This document shows, in pieces, positions 47,576 to 56,235 of a DNA stretch of 64,000 nt. The notes under the pieces are model-generated. The model did not search any database, had not been told where the DNA came from, and was given only the letters and a program-made list of their open reading frames with translations. The stretch lies in the NCBI RefSeq assembly GCF_024171785.1, contig NZ_JAMTCK010000023.1, forward strand, positions 1 to 64,000. The letters are read 5' to 3'. The stretch is from Goodfellowiella coeruleoviolacea (GTDB lineage Bacteria > Actinomycetota > Actinomycetes > Mycobacteriales > Pseudonocardiaceae). A program made the translations under genes and the position numbers. The number at the start of each line of letters is the position of its first letter. The first letter of the stretch is position 1.

Positions 47576-48733
47576 GTGCCTGAGCTCGTCGTGCTGACCG
47601 AGCAGTTGCTCGCCCCCGTCCCCGGCGGCACCGGCCGGTACACCAGGGAACTGGCTGCCGCGCTCGCCGCGACCGCGCCCGAGGGCTGGACCGTGACCGG
47701 GGTGGTGAGCAGGCACGGCGACCCCAGTGCGGCGGTCATCCCCGGGGTGGCCGGCCCCCGGGTGCTGCCGCTGCCGCGCAGCGCGCTGATCGCCGCGTGG
47801 GAGCGCGGCGTGCCGCTGTGGCCGGGCGGCGACGCCGTGCACGCGCCAACACCGCTGGCCCCGCCCGTGGCCAAGCGCGGGCGCAGCCTGGTGGTCACCG
47901 TGCACGACACCGTGCCGTGGACGCACCCGGACACGCTCACCCCGCGTGGCGCCAACTGGCACCGCAAGGTGATCGCCAGGGCCAGGGCGCGCGCCAACGC
48001 CATCGTGGTGCCCACCGCGGTGGTCGCCGCCGAACTCGACCAGCACGCGCCCGGCCCAGCCCCGGTCACGGTGATCGGCCACGGCGTGCCCGCCGCGCTG
48101 GCCAGCCCACCCGACCCGGTCACCGCGACGGTGATCACCGAGCGGCTGCGCCTGCCCGAGCACTACGTGCTGGCCGTGGGCACGGTCGAGCCGCGCAAGG
48201 GACTGGACCTGCTGGTCACGGCCATGGCGCAGGCGCAGGCGCCGAACCTGCCGCTGGTGGTGGCCGGGCCGGCCGGGTGGGGCGGGCTCGACCTGGCCGA
48301 ACTGGCCGACCAGGCCGGGCTGGCCCGCGACCGGCTGCGCGTGCTGGGCCGGGTCAGCGACACCGAACTGGCCGTGGTGCTGCACCGCGCCACCGTGCTG
48401 GCCGCGCCCAGCCGCTCCGAGGGGTTCGGGCTGCCCGTGCTGGAAGCCATGGCCGCCGGTGTGCCCGTGGTGCACTCCGACGCGCCCGCGCTGGTCGAGG
48501 TGGCCGGCGGCACCGGCACGCTGGTGCCCACCCGCGAGCCGATCGCCCTGGCCAGGGCGTTGCGCGAGGTGGTGGACGCGCGCGGCGACCACGGGGCGGC
48601 CGGCCGGCGGCTGGCCGAGTCGATCACCGCGGCACGCCGGCGCGCCGCTGGTTTCACCTGGACCCGCGCGGCCGAGGCGCTGTGGCGACTGCATGTCGAT
48701 CTGCACCGATCGGCGCGCGCCGAGTTACGGTAA
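47576..48733 (+). CDS. Glycosyltransferase family 4 protein
   Basis: A 385-residue GT-B enzyme: VVLTEQLLAPVPGGTGRYTR at the start, VVTVHDTVPWTHPDTLTP in the acceptor half, VLAVGTVEPRKGLDLLVTAM in the donor half, and the acidic motif APSRSEGFGLPVLEAMAAG. It belongs to the same GT4 subgroup as the genes at 35007 and 48792. Donor and acceptor are unknown. It diverges from the GT2 gene and runs into the next GT4 gene after 58 bp. Confidence 0.87.
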   Translation: MPELVVLTEQLLAPVPGGTGRYTRELAAALAATAPEGWTVTGVVSRHGDPSAAVIPGVAGPRVLPLPRSALIAAWERGVPLWPGGDAVHAPTPLAPPVAKRGRSLVVTVHDTVPWTHPDTLTPRGANWHRKVIARARARANAIVVPTAVVAAELDQHAPGPAPVTVIGHGVPAALASPPDPVTATVITERLRLPEHYVLAVGTVEPRKGLDLLVTAMAQAQAPNLPLVVAGPAGWGGLDLAELADQAGLARDRLRVLGRVSDTELAVVLHRATVLAAPSRSEGFGLPVLEAMAAGVPVVHSDAPALVEVAGGTGTLVPTREPIALARALREVVDARGDHGAAGRRLAESITAARRRAAGFTWTRAAEALWRLHVDLHRSARAELR

Positions 48734-48778
48734 CGCGTACGTTCCCTGGTTTGGGCCCGACCTCGTTCCCGGCGGTCG

Positions 48779-48784
48779 TACCCT
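48779..48784 (+). promoter_or_regulatory. -10 box of the second GT4 gene (leaderless)
   Basis: TACCCT ends 7 nt before GTG 48792, the same arrangement as at birA. This fixes the start inside a longer open frame. Confidence 0.55.
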
Positions 48785-48791
48785 GCTCTGC

Positions 48792-49949
48792 GTGTTCCAC
48801 GCCGATCCCCGTGTGCTGATTGACGCCACCGCCGTTCCCGCCGACCGCGGCGGGGTAGGACGGTATGTGGACGCCCTGGTCGCCGCCCTGGACGCGGACG
48901 GGGCGCGGATCAGCGTGGTCTGCCAGCCCCGCGACGCCGCCCTCTACACCCGGCTGGCGCCGCACTCGCGCGTGGTGCCGGCCGCGGAGACGGTGGCCAC
49001 CAGGACCGCCCGGCTGACCTGGGAACAGGCCACCCTGCCCCGGCTGGCCCGGCGGCTGGCCGTGGACGTGGTGCACTCCCCGCACTACACCAGCCCGCTG
49101 GCCAACCCGGCCGCGTCCGTGGTCACCCTGCACGACGCCACCTTCTTCACCGACGCGGTGCTGCACTCCTCGGTCAAGGCCCGGTTCTTCCGCACCTGGA
49201 CGCGGGTGTCGCTGCGCCGGGCCGAGCTGTGCGTGGTGCCCAGCCAGGCCACGGCCGACGAGCTGGTCCGGGTGGCCGGCGCCGACCGCAGGACGCTGCA
49301 CGTGGTGCAGCACGGCGTGGACACCGAGCGGTTCCACCCGTCGGCGCCCGAGGAGGTCAACGCCGTCCGCGAGGCGCTCGGCCTGGCACCGCACACCCCG
49401 TACGTGGCGTTCCTGGGCGCGTTGGAGCCGAGGAAGAACGTGCCCGCGCTGATCCGCGGCTTCGCCCAGGCCTGTCAGCAGCTGAGCGGGGAGCGGCCGG
49501 CGCTGGTGCTGGCCGGCCAGCCCGGCTGGGACAGCCAGGTGGAGCGCGCGCTGGACGCGGTGCCGCACCACATCCGGGTGATCCGCGCCGGCTACCTGCC
49601 GTTCGAGCAGCTCGCCGGGTTCCTCGGCGGCGCCGTGGTGGTGGCCTACCCGAGCCTGGGGGAGGGGTTCGGCCTGCCCGTGCTGGAGGCCATGGCCTGC
49701 GGCGCGTGCGTGCTCACCACCCGGCGGCTCAGCCTGCCCGAGGTCGGCGGCGACGCCGTCGCCTACTGCGGGGTCGGCGCCGGTGACATCGCCGCCGCCC
49801 TGCTCGACCTGCTGGGCGACCCGGCGCGGCGCGCCGCCCTGGCCACGGCCGCGCAGCGGCGCGCCAAGGAGTTCTCCTGGGCGGTCAGCGCCACCGGCCA
49901 CCGCGAGGCCTACGCCCGCGCCTGGGTGCTGCACCGCCGGGGCAACTGA
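48792..49949 (+). CDS. Glycosyltransferase family 4 protein
   Basis: A 385-residue GT-B enzyme beginning RVLIDATAVPADRGGVGRYV, with VVHSPHYTSPLANPAASVVT, HDATFF, AFLGALEPRKNVPALIRGFA and YPSLGEGFGLPVLEAMACG (Glu-x7-Glu). GTG 48792 is placed by the TACCCT box and by homologues that start at this region; upstream in-frame codons overlap the previous gene and lack support. Together with the neighbouring GT2 and GT4 genes it suggests a pathway for a branched envelope polysaccharide or glycolipid. Confidence 0.88.
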   Translation: MFHADPRVLIDATAVPADRGGVGRYVDALVAALDADGARISVVCQPRDAALYTRLAPHSRVVPAAETVATRTARLTWEQATLPRLARRLAVDVVHSPHYTSPLANPAASVVTLHDATFFTDAVLHSSVKARFFRTWTRVSLRRAELCVVPSQATADELVRVAGADRRTLHVVQHGVDTERFHPSAPEEVNAVREALGLAPHTPYVAFLGALEPRKNVPALIRGFAQACQQLSGERPALVLAGQPGWDSQVERALDAVPHHIRVIRAGYLPFEQLAGFLGGAVVVAYPSLGEGFGLPVLEAMACGACVLTTRRLSLPEVGGDAVAYCGVGAGDIAAALLDLLGDPARRAALATAAQRRAKEFSWAVSATGHREAYARAWVLHRRGN

Positions 49950-49967
49950 TCGCGGTACCCCGGCGGC

Positions 49968-50906
49968 TCACCACACCCTGCGGCGCAGCCGCCACCAGCC
50001 GAGCGCGAGCACGACCGCGCCGAGCGCCGCGAAGATGCCGCTCTCGATCGACTGGAACGCCCAGAACCGGCTGGCCGGTTGGTAGCTGGTGACCTCGGTG
50101 ATCGGCCCGGTGCGCTGCGGGCAGTCCGCGGCAGCCCCGGCGGACAGACATCCCCAGGAGAACGCGACCGGGTTGCCGTCCTGGTCGCGGTAGCTGTTGG
50201 CCACCATCAGGACCTGGGCCCGGTCCACGTCGGTCTCCACGTGGTGGATTCGATCGCTGCCCTGTTCCACCACACCGGTGACGGCCTGCACGGGCTCGGC
50301 GTAGTGCGGGCGCACGCCAACGCCGACGCCCGCCAGCACCACCACGTACGCCACCACCGCGGCCACCATGGCTGGCAGGGTGCGCCGGGACAGCAGACCG
50401 GCGGTGGCACCGACGGCCAGGCCGAGCAAGGTGTAGGGCCCTAGCACCAGTCCCTGGATCTCGAAGACCATGTGTTGCATCCGGGCGAAGCCGGCCAGCT
50501 CGCTCACGGGGGCCAACGCCCAGGCCGCGACCAGGCCGAGCGCCAGCATCATGGCCACCACGGGTACGCCGCCGACCAGCAGTTTCGTCGCCCACCAGCG
50601 GGTGCGGCCGACCGACTGGGTGAGGCTGAGGATGTGGGTGTCCTGTTCGAGGTCGCGGGCGAACAGCGGGCCGCCGATGAACATGCCCACCAGCGCCGGC
50701 AGCGCGAGCAGCACCAGGCGGATGAGCTGGAGGTAGCCCCCGTACCGATCGTGGAAACCCGCGCAGGGCTGCTCCGTCACCGCGCAGCGGCTCAGGTAGT
50801 CGAGCATGTCGAAGCGGTGGTAGGTCATCACCGCGGCGATGGCGGCGAGCAGGCCGCCGGTGGTGAGCAGTGGGGTGCGGTGTTGCCGCCAGGCGACCCA
50901 GATCAA
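49968..50906 (-). CDS. ABC transporter permease, copy 2 of the YtrA-type operon
   Basis: A 312-residue membrane protein with six or so helices and an extracytoplasmic segment with cysteines. It is a paralogue of the upstream permease (shared ALPALVGMFIGGPLFARD, LTQSVGRTRWWATKLLVGG, FWAFQSIESGIFA and the ending LALGWWRLRRRV). It starts at TTG 50904-50906 with GAGGGAAG upstream; the paralogue's equivalent is GTG. It is the last gene of the GntR-ATPase-permease-permease operon, so it probably pairs with the same ATPase. Confidence 0.8.
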   Translation of the reverse strand: MIWVAWRQHRTPLLTTGGLLAAIAAVMTYHRFDMLDYLSRCAVTEQPCAGFHDRYGGYLQLIRLVLLALPALVGMFIGGPLFARDLEQDTHILSLTQSVGRTRWWATKLLVGGVPVVAMMLALGLVAAWALAPVSELAGFARMQHMVFEIQGLVLGPYTLLGLAVGATAGLLSRRTLPAMVAAVVAYVVVLAGVGVGVRPHYAEPVQAVTGVVEQGSDRIHHVETDVDRAQVLMVANSYRDQDGNPVAFSWGCLSAGAAADCPQRTGPITEVTSYQPASRFWAFQSIESGIFAALGAVVLALGWWRLRRRVW

Positions 50907-50940
50907 CCCGGTTCACTTCCCTCGATGTCCGATGAGTGGA

Positions 50941-51909
50941 TCAGAGCACCCGGCGGCGCAGCCGCCACCAGCCGAGCGCGAGCACGACCGCGCCGAGCAC
51001 CGCGAAGATGCCGCTCTCGATCGACTGGAACGCCCAGAAGCGGATGCCTGGGTGGTAGCTGGTGACCTCGGTGATCGGCCCGGTGAGCTGTGGGCAGTCG
51101 GCCGCCACGACCTCGCCGAACAGGCACCGCATGGGCATGGTGACCTGGTTGCCGTGCTGGTCGAAGTAGTTCTCGGCCAGCCGCCAGGAGTCCTCGGGGA
51201 TGTTCTCGTCGGAAGACGCACGACCGCTGCTGCCCGGTCCGTACGGCGTGGTGCCCTGGGGGATCACCGCGGTGGTGACGGTCTCCGGCGGCAGGTAGTG
51301 CTCCCGTTGCGCGCCGACGGCCACCAGCGCCACCACGTACAGCACGACGCTGAGCGCCATGGCGGCCAGGGTGCTGCGGAACAGCAGGCCGGCGCTGGCG
51401 CCGACGGTCAGGCCGAACAGGGTGTAGGCGCCGATCACCAGGCCCTGTGTCTCAAAGCTGGGGGTCCGCAGCCGGACACCCTGGATGACGTTCATCGGCT
51501 CCGCCGCCCAGATCGCGACCAGGCCGAGCGCCAGCATCATGACCACCACGGGTACGCCGCCGACCAGGAGTTTCGTCGCCCACCAGCGGGTGCGGCCGAC
51601 CGACTGGGTGAGGCTGAGCACGTGGGTGCGCTGCTCGAAGTCGCGGGCGAACAGCGGGCCACCGGCGAACATGCCGACCAACGCCGGCAGCGCCAGCATG
51701 GCCAGCCGGAGGAACATCGTGTAGCCGCTGTAGCGGTCCCTGAATCCGTCCATCGCCGGGCCGGAGCAGTCGGCCTGCCCACCGCAGTTGGTGGCGAGGT
51801 AGGCGTTCGCGTCGAGCCGGAAGTACGTCATCACCCCGGCGGCGACCACCACCACGCCGAGCACGCTCAGCAGTAACAGGCGCTGCTGTCGCCAGGCCAC
51901 CCAGCTCAC
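50941..51909 (-). CDS. ABC transporter permease, copy 1 of the YtrA-type operon
   Basis: A 322-residue ABC-2-like membrane subunit beginning SWVAWRQQRLLLL, with hydrophobic helices around LLLLSVLGVVVVAAGVMTYF, LRLAMLALPALVGMFAGG, VVVMMLALGLVAIWAAE and ALSVVLYVVALVAVGA. GTG 51907-51909 overlaps the ATPase stop by 4 bp (GTGA), so subunit levels are coupled. Substrate unknown; GntR/YtrA-controlled ABC systems often respond to cell-wall-active compounds. Confidence 0.83.
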   Translation of the reverse strand: MSWVAWRQQRLLLLSVLGVVVVAAGVMTYFRLDANAYLATNCGGQADCSGPAMDGFRDRYSGYTMFLRLAMLALPALVGMFAGGPLFARDFEQRTHVLSLTQSVGRTRWWATKLLVGGVPVVVMMLALGLVAIWAAEPMNVIQGVRLRTPSFETQGLVIGAYTLFGLTVGASAGLLFRSTLAAMALSVVLYVVALVAVGAQREHYLPPETVTTAVIPQGTTPYGPGSSGRASSDENIPEDSWRLAENYFDQHGNQVTMPMRCLFGEVVAADCPQLTGPITEVTSYHPGIRFWAFQSIESGIFAVLGAVVLALGWWRLRRRVL

Positions 51910-52796
51910 GCGCTCACCGCCTCGGCAACGGCCTTCGCCTTGCCTGCCGACCGCAGATAGGCCTTGACCAGTTCCTCCAGGGTCGGTTCGTGCGCCACCC
52001 AACCCGGCCGGTCAACCGGTGCGGCGCCGCGCACCAGCACGGTGGCCTGCCGGCCGGTGCTGCGGGACTCCACCACGGACCCGGTCGGGAACAGGCCGGC
52101 GCTGTCCTCGCTCGGGCCGATCAGCAGCTGGTGCTCGGCCAGCAGGTCGTCCACGTCGCCGGACAGCCGCACCCCGCCGCCGGCCAGCACCAGCAGGTGG
52201 TCGCAGACGCCGTCCAGTTCGGCCAGCACGTGCGAGGACAGCAGCACGGTCATGCCGGTCTCGGCGACCTCGGCCATCAGGGTCTGCATGACCTCGTCGC
52301 GGGCCACCGGGTCCAGGTCGGCCAGTGGCTCGTCCAGCATCAGCAGTTCGGGACGCCGGCCCAGTGCCACGGCCAGCGCCACCCGGGTGCGCTGGCCCCC
52401 GGACAGCGTGTTGATCCGCGCCTGCGTGGGCACCCCGGCCTCGGCGATCAGGCGCTCGGCGTAGGCCTGGTCCCAGGTGGGGTTGAGCGCGCGGCCGGCG
52501 TGCAGTGTCTCGGCCACGGTGAACCGGCGGAACAGCGGCTTGTCCTGGGCGAGGAAGCCCAGCTTCGGGTGGGTGCCGGAGCGCACCGGCTGGTCACCGA
52601 AGATCCGGATGGTGCCGGTGGTGGGCGTGAGCAGGCCGGTGGCCAACGCCATCAGCGTGCTCTTGCCGGCCCCGTTCGGGCCGACCAGGGCGGCCACCCG
52701 CCCGGCGGGCAGCTCGAAGCCGCACCCGCGCAGCGCCCAGCCCCGTTTGTAGCGCTTGCCCAGCTCGGCCGCGGCCAGCGCGATGGTCGTGCTCAA
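51906..52796 (-). CDS. ABC transporter ATP-binding protein
   Basis: A 296-residue ATPase with Walker A (VGPNGAGKST), Q-loop region (LGFLAQDKPLFRR), ABC signature (NTLSGGQRTRVALA), Walker B (LLMLDEPLADLDP) and H-loop (LLSSHVLAEL). The last 90 residues are an accessory domain ending KAYLRSAGKAKAVAEAVSA. It energises the two permeases downstream. A TTG start at 52794-52796, 6 nt after the GntR stop, gives the best N-terminus. Confidence 0.9.
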   Translation of the reverse strand: MSTTIALAAAELGKRYKRGWALRGCGFELPAGRVAALVGPNGAGKSTLMALATGLLTPTTGTIRIFGDQPVRSGTHPKLGFLAQDKPLFRRFTVAETLHAGRALNPTWDQAYAERLIAEAGVPTQARINTLSGGQRTRVALAVALGRRPELLMLDEPLADLDPVARDEVMQTLMAEVAETGMTVLLSSHVLAELDGVCDHLLVLAGGGVRLSGDVDDLLAEHQLLIGPSEDSAGLFPTGSVVESRSTGRQATVLVRGAAPVDRPGWVAHEPTLEELVKAYLRSAGKAKAVAEAVSA

Positions 52797-52802
52797 CCAG
52801 CT

Positions 52803-53210
52803 TCACCCCTCGGTGTGATCCCCGGTACCGAGGCGGTACCGGGTGTCCAGAACGGCCTTGAACAGCGCTTCCACGTCCTCGCGGTCCAGGCCGGCGGTCT
52901 GTGCGCGGCTCATCCAGGCGTCCAGCTCGCCGCGCAGCGGGCTGTCCTCGGCCGTGCCGGCACTGGCCAGGGACCGGCGCACGAACGTGCCCAGCCCCGG
53001 CCGGGGCTCGACCAGTCCCTCCCGCTCCAGCTCGCGATACGCCTTGAGCACGGTGTTGGGGTTGATCGCGGTGGCCGCCACCACCTCCTTGGCCGTGGGC
53101 AGCCGGTCACCGGGCTGGAGCAGACCCAGCCGCAGCGCCTGCTTGGTCTGCTGCACCAGTTGCAGGTAGGTGGCCACACCGGAACGCCGGTCGATCCGGA
53201 ACTCGATCAC
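52803..53210 (-). CDS. GntR-family regulator (YtrA subfamily)
   Basis: A 135-residue repressor: IEFRIDRRSGVATYLQLVQQ, then a winged helix with LQPGDRLPTAKEVVAATAIN and PNTVLKAYRELEREGLVEPR, and a short C-terminal dimer segment typical of YtrA. It should repress its own operon (ATPase and two permeases). GTG 53208-53210 with AAAGGGTG upstream is preferred; GTG 53223-53225 is also in frame but lies inside the palindromic operator. Confidence 0.85.
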   Translation of the reverse strand: MIEFRIDRRSGVATYLQLVQQTKQALRLGLLQPGDRLPTAKEVVAATAINPNTVLKAYRELEREGLVEPRPGLGTFVRRSLASAGTAEDSPLRGELDAWMSRAQTAGLDREDVEALFKAVLDTRYRLGTGDHTEG

Positions 53211-53222
53211 CCAACACCCTTT

Positions 53223-53238
53223 CACTAATCAATTAGTG
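53223..53238. promoter_or_regulatory. Candidate YtrA/GntR operator
   Basis: CACTAATCAATTAGTG is an inverted repeat with perfect 7-bp arms in an otherwise GC-rich gap, 13 bp upstream of the GntR start. Autorepression of the operon is the natural reading. Confidence 0.65.
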
Positions 53239-53382
53239 GAACCATGATGATGATCTGGCCGGGGTTTGCCAAATCACCTGGTCAACCGCGTGGGACCGGA
53301 TACACGCGCAGGTCAGCGGGGTGGTGCTGGCCGCACCCTGCCGGGACCGGGCCGGTGGTTGACTCGGGCACAATGTCCAGCC

Positions 53383-54246
53383 GTGAGCGAACCAACACGG
53401 TACGGCGACGACTTGGCCGTGGTCACCGTCACCTACTCGCCCGGTGACACGCTCGACCGCTTCCTCGACACCCTGGACCGGGCCACCACCCGGCCGGTGC
53501 GGGTGGTGCTCGCGGACAACGGCTCGACCGACGGCGCGCCCGAGCGGGCCGCCGCCAAGCACGACAACGTCACCCTGGTGCCCACCGGCGGCAACCTCGG
53601 CTACGGCGGCGGCGCCAACCGGGGGGTGGCCGAACTGCCCGACGAGGTGGGCTGGGTGGTGATCGCCAACCCCGACCTGGAGTGGGGCGCCGGCTCGCTG
53701 GACGCGCTGCTGGCCGCGGCCGAGCGCTGGCCGCGCGGGGGCGCGTTCGGGCCGCTGATCCGGGAGCCCAGCGGCGAGGTCTACCCGTCGGCGCGGCTGC
53801 TGCCGTCACTGGGCCGGGGCATCGGCCACGCGGCACTGGGCAAGGTGTGGCCGGCCAACCCGTGGACCCGGGCCTACCGCCAGGAGGACGTGGCCACCAG
53901 CGAGCGCGCGGTCGGCTGGCTGTCCGGGTCCTGCCTGCTGCTGCGCCGCACCGCGTTCGACTCGGTGGACGGCTTCGACTCCAGCTACTTCATGTACTTC
54001 GAGGACGTGGACCTCGGCGACCGGCTGGGCCGGGCCGGCTGGCTCAACGTGTACGTGCCCGACGCCGAGGTCATGCACATCGGTGGCCACTCCACCGCCC
54101 AGGCGTCCCAGCGGATGCTCGCCGAACACCACCGCAGCGCCTACCACTACCTGGCCGACCGGCACCGCGGTCCACAGTGGATTCCGGTGCTGGCCGCGGT
54201 CAGGGCCGGGCTGAGCGTGCGGCTCAAGCTCAGCAGCAGGCGCTAG
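53383..54246 (+). CDS. wbbL: dTDP-rhamnosyl/GT2-family glycosyltransferase (WbbL type)
   Basis: A 287-residue GT-A enzyme: DLAVVTVTYSPGDTLDRFLD, VVLADNGSTDGAPERAA, LVPTGGNLGYGGGANRGVAE, VIANPDLEWGAGSLDAL (DxD equivalent), WLSGSCLLLRRTAF and YFMYFEDVDLGDRLGRAGW. WbbL adds rhamnose to the lipid-linked GlcNAc that starts arabinogalactan; the position close to the guanylyltransferase gene matches Rv3265c/Rv3264c. GTG 53383 has no ribosome site, and a CACAAT box 8 nt upstream allows leaderless expression. The exact acceptor is inferred from synteny. Confidence 0.88.
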   Translation: MSEPTRYGDDLAVVTVTYSPGDTLDRFLDTLDRATTRPVRVVLADNGSTDGAPERAAAKHDNVTLVPTGGNLGYGGGANRGVAELPDEVGWVVIANPDLEWGAGSLDALLAAAERWPRGGAFGPLIREPSGEVYPSARLLPSLGRGIGHAALGKVWPANPWTRAYRQEDVATSERAVGWLSGSCLLLRRTAFDSVDGFDSSYFMYFEDVDLGDRLGRAGWLNVYVPDAEVMHIGGHSTAQASQRMLAEHHRSAYHYLADRHRGPQWIPVLAAVRAGLSVRLKLSSRR

Positions 54247-54253
54247 CGGGTGC

Positions 54254-54910
54254 TCACTGGCCGGGTGGCGCCTTGACGTCCCCGCTGAGCCGCTGCGTCA
54301 CGGTCGACTGGGTGGGCGCCTCGCCGTTGAGCCGCTGGGCCAGGGTCGGCCGGTTGCTGGGCGGCTGCTGCTGGTAGGTCGGCACCGAGCCGGGGCCGAG
54401 CTTGGTCTCCGGCTCCGGCTGGTGCGCCGGGGGCTCCTGGGGGTGCCGCTGCTCACCCGGCTGGCCGGGCTGCGCCGGCCGGTGCTGCTGGCCGCCCTGC
54501 TGTTGACCGCCCTGCTGTTGCCCGCCCTGGTGCTGGCCGCGCTGCGGGTTGCCGGGCGCCTGCTGGCCACCCATCGGGTGATTCTGCGGAGCACCGCCCT
54601 GTTGGGGGGCGCCCTGGCGCTGGCCGCCCTGCTGCTGGTTCCCGGCTAAAGCCGCGCCCTGCTGCTGCGCCGGGTACTGCCCGCCCGGTGCCGGCGGCAT
54701 GGGTGCCTGGCCGCGGGCGGTGGCCGAGGAGAGCACCATGGTCGAGTCCGGGTCGACCGCGCGCGGGTCAACGGCCTCCACCACGGTGCGGGGGATCTGC
54801 ACGGTGTTGGCCACGTCCATCGGCGAGGTCGCGTTGTCGGGGGTGACCACGCTGCGGTTGCGCGCGCGGGCTCGGGCGAGCAGTGCGTCGGCCCGGTCGC
54901 GGGGGTCCAT
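54254..54910 (-). CDS. Pro/Gln/Gly-rich low-complexity protein, function unknown
   Basis: A 218-residue protein. The first 70 residues look ordered (DPRDRADALLARARARNRSV, NTVQIPRTVVEAVDPRAVDP, STMVLSSATARGQ). The rest is a disordered Gln/Pro/Gly tract with GGQQQGGQQQ units, ending TVTQRLSGDVKAPPGQ. No signal peptide or membrane helix is seen. ATG 54908-54910 lies 11 nt after GGAGAGG. It converges with wbbL and diverges from the guanylyltransferase gene. I do not recognise a family. Confidence 0.65.
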   Translation of the reverse strand: MDPRDRADALLARARARNRSVVTPDNATSPMDVANTVQIPRTVVEAVDPRAVDPDSTMVLSSATARGQAPMPPAPGGQYPAQQQGAALAGNQQQGGQRQGAPQQGGAPQNHPMGGQQAPGNPQRGQHQGGQQQGGQQQGGQQHRPAQPGQPGEQRHPQEPPAHQPEPETKLGPGSVPTYQQQPPSNRPTLAQRLNGEAPTQSTVTQRLSGDVKAPPGQ

Positions 54911-55078
54911 CCTGATGACCTCTCCTGCGTTGCCTGAAGCCGGCTGGCACGGCCGGCGTTTCTCCTGGCGGCACCGGCGGTCGCCGGCACCAATCTCACC
55001 CGTGCGGGTCCTGTGCCCCGCGCTTCTGTCAGAGTATTCCCTAGAAGGGGACACCGTAAGCCGAGGAGGGGAAACGGC

Positions 55079-56194
55079 ATGTCGGCACATGATCTGCCGC
55101 CGCCGGGGGGCGACATCGAGCCATTGCGCGGCGTCGAGGCCGTCGTGCTGGTCGGGGGCAAGGGCACCCGGTTGCGGCCACTCACGCTGTCCGCGCCCAA
55201 GCCTATGCTGCCCACGGCGGGCGTGCCATTCCTCACGCACCTGCTGTCCCGGATCAGGGCGGCCGGCATCACCCACGTCGTGCTCGGCACCTCCTACAAG
55301 GCCGAGGTGTTCGAGGAGTACTTCGGTGACGGCGCCCGGCTCGGCCTGGACCTGGAGTACGTGGTCGAGGACCAGCCGCTGGACACCGCCGGCGCCATCC
55401 GCAACGTCGCCCACCTGCTGCGCGCCGACGACGTGATGGTGTTCAACGGCGACATCCTGTCCGGTGTGGACCTGCGCGCGGTGCTGGAGACCCACCGGGA
55501 CAGCGCCGCGGACGTGACCCTGCACCTGGTCAAGGTGCCCGACCCGCGCCGGTTCGGCTGCGTGCCCACCGACGCCGACGGCCGGGTGACCGCGTTCCTG
55601 GAGAAGACCGAGAACCCGCCGACCGACCAGATCAACGCCGGCTGCTACGTGTTCCGCCGGTCGGTGATCGACCGCATCCCGGCCGGCCGGCCGGTGTCGG
55701 TGGAGCGGGAGACCTTCCCCGGGCTGCTCGCGGCCGGCGCCCGGTTGCAGGCGCACGTGGACTCCTCGTACTGGCTGGACCTGGGCACGCCCGGCGCGTT
55801 CGTGCAGGGCTCGGCCGACCTGGTGCGCGGGGTGGCCCCGTCGGCCGCGCTGCCCGGCGACCCCGGCGACGCGATCGTGCTGGCCGGTGCCCGTCCGCAC
55901 GAGCGGGCGCTGCTCACCGGCGGCACCACCGTGGGCGCGGACTGCGTGGTCGGCGCGGGCGCCCGGGTGCACAGCGCGGTGCTCTTCGACGGCGCGGTCA
56001 TCGGCGAGAACGCCGTGGTCGAGCGGACCGTGGTGGGCGCGGGCGCGCGCGTCGAGCCCGGCGCGGTGGTGCGCGACGCGGTGATCGGCGACGGCGCGGT
56101 CATCGGCGCCGGCTGCGAGCTGCTGGACGGGGTCCGGGTGTGGCCCGGCGTGACCCTGCCCCAGGGCGGCATCCGCTTCTCCACCGACGTCTGA
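55079..56194 (+). CDS. manB: NDP-sugar pyrophosphorylase (mannose-1-phosphate guanylyltransferase type)
   Basis: A 371-residue enzyme. The N-terminal nucleotidyltransferase domain has VEAVVLVGGKGTRLRPLTLS and PKPMLPTAGVPFLTHLL (activating loop and lysine), VFNGDILSGVDL (metal site) and FLEKTENPPTDQINAGCYVF. The C-terminal quarter is a left-handed beta-helix with hexapeptide repeats (VGADCVVGAGARVHSAVLF, VIGENAVVERTVVGAG). It forms GDP-mannose (or a related NDP-sugar) for mannosylated lipids and glycans. ATG 55079 follows GAGGAGGGGAAA. Rv3264c is the positional counterpart; nucleotide specificity is inferred. Confidence 0.88.
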   Translation: MSAHDLPPPGGDIEPLRGVEAVVLVGGKGTRLRPLTLSAPKPMLPTAGVPFLTHLLSRIRAAGITHVVLGTSYKAEVFEEYFGDGARLGLDLEYVVEDQPLDTAGAIRNVAHLLRADDVMVFNGDILSGVDLRAVLETHRDSAADVTLHLVKVPDPRRFGCVPTDADGRVTAFLEKTENPPTDQINAGCYVFRRSVIDRIPAGRPVSVERETFPGLLAAGARLQAHVDSSYWLDLGTPGAFVQGSADLVRGVAPSAALPGDPGDAIVLAGARPHERALLTGGTTVGADCVVGAGARVHSAVLFDGAVIGENAVVERTVVGAGARVEPGAVVRDAVIGDGAVIGAGCELLDGVRVWPGVTLPQGGIRFSTDV

Positions 56195-56235
56195 CCACCC
56201 GAGTGCTTTCACGCCGGGTCGGCACCCGGCCGCGC

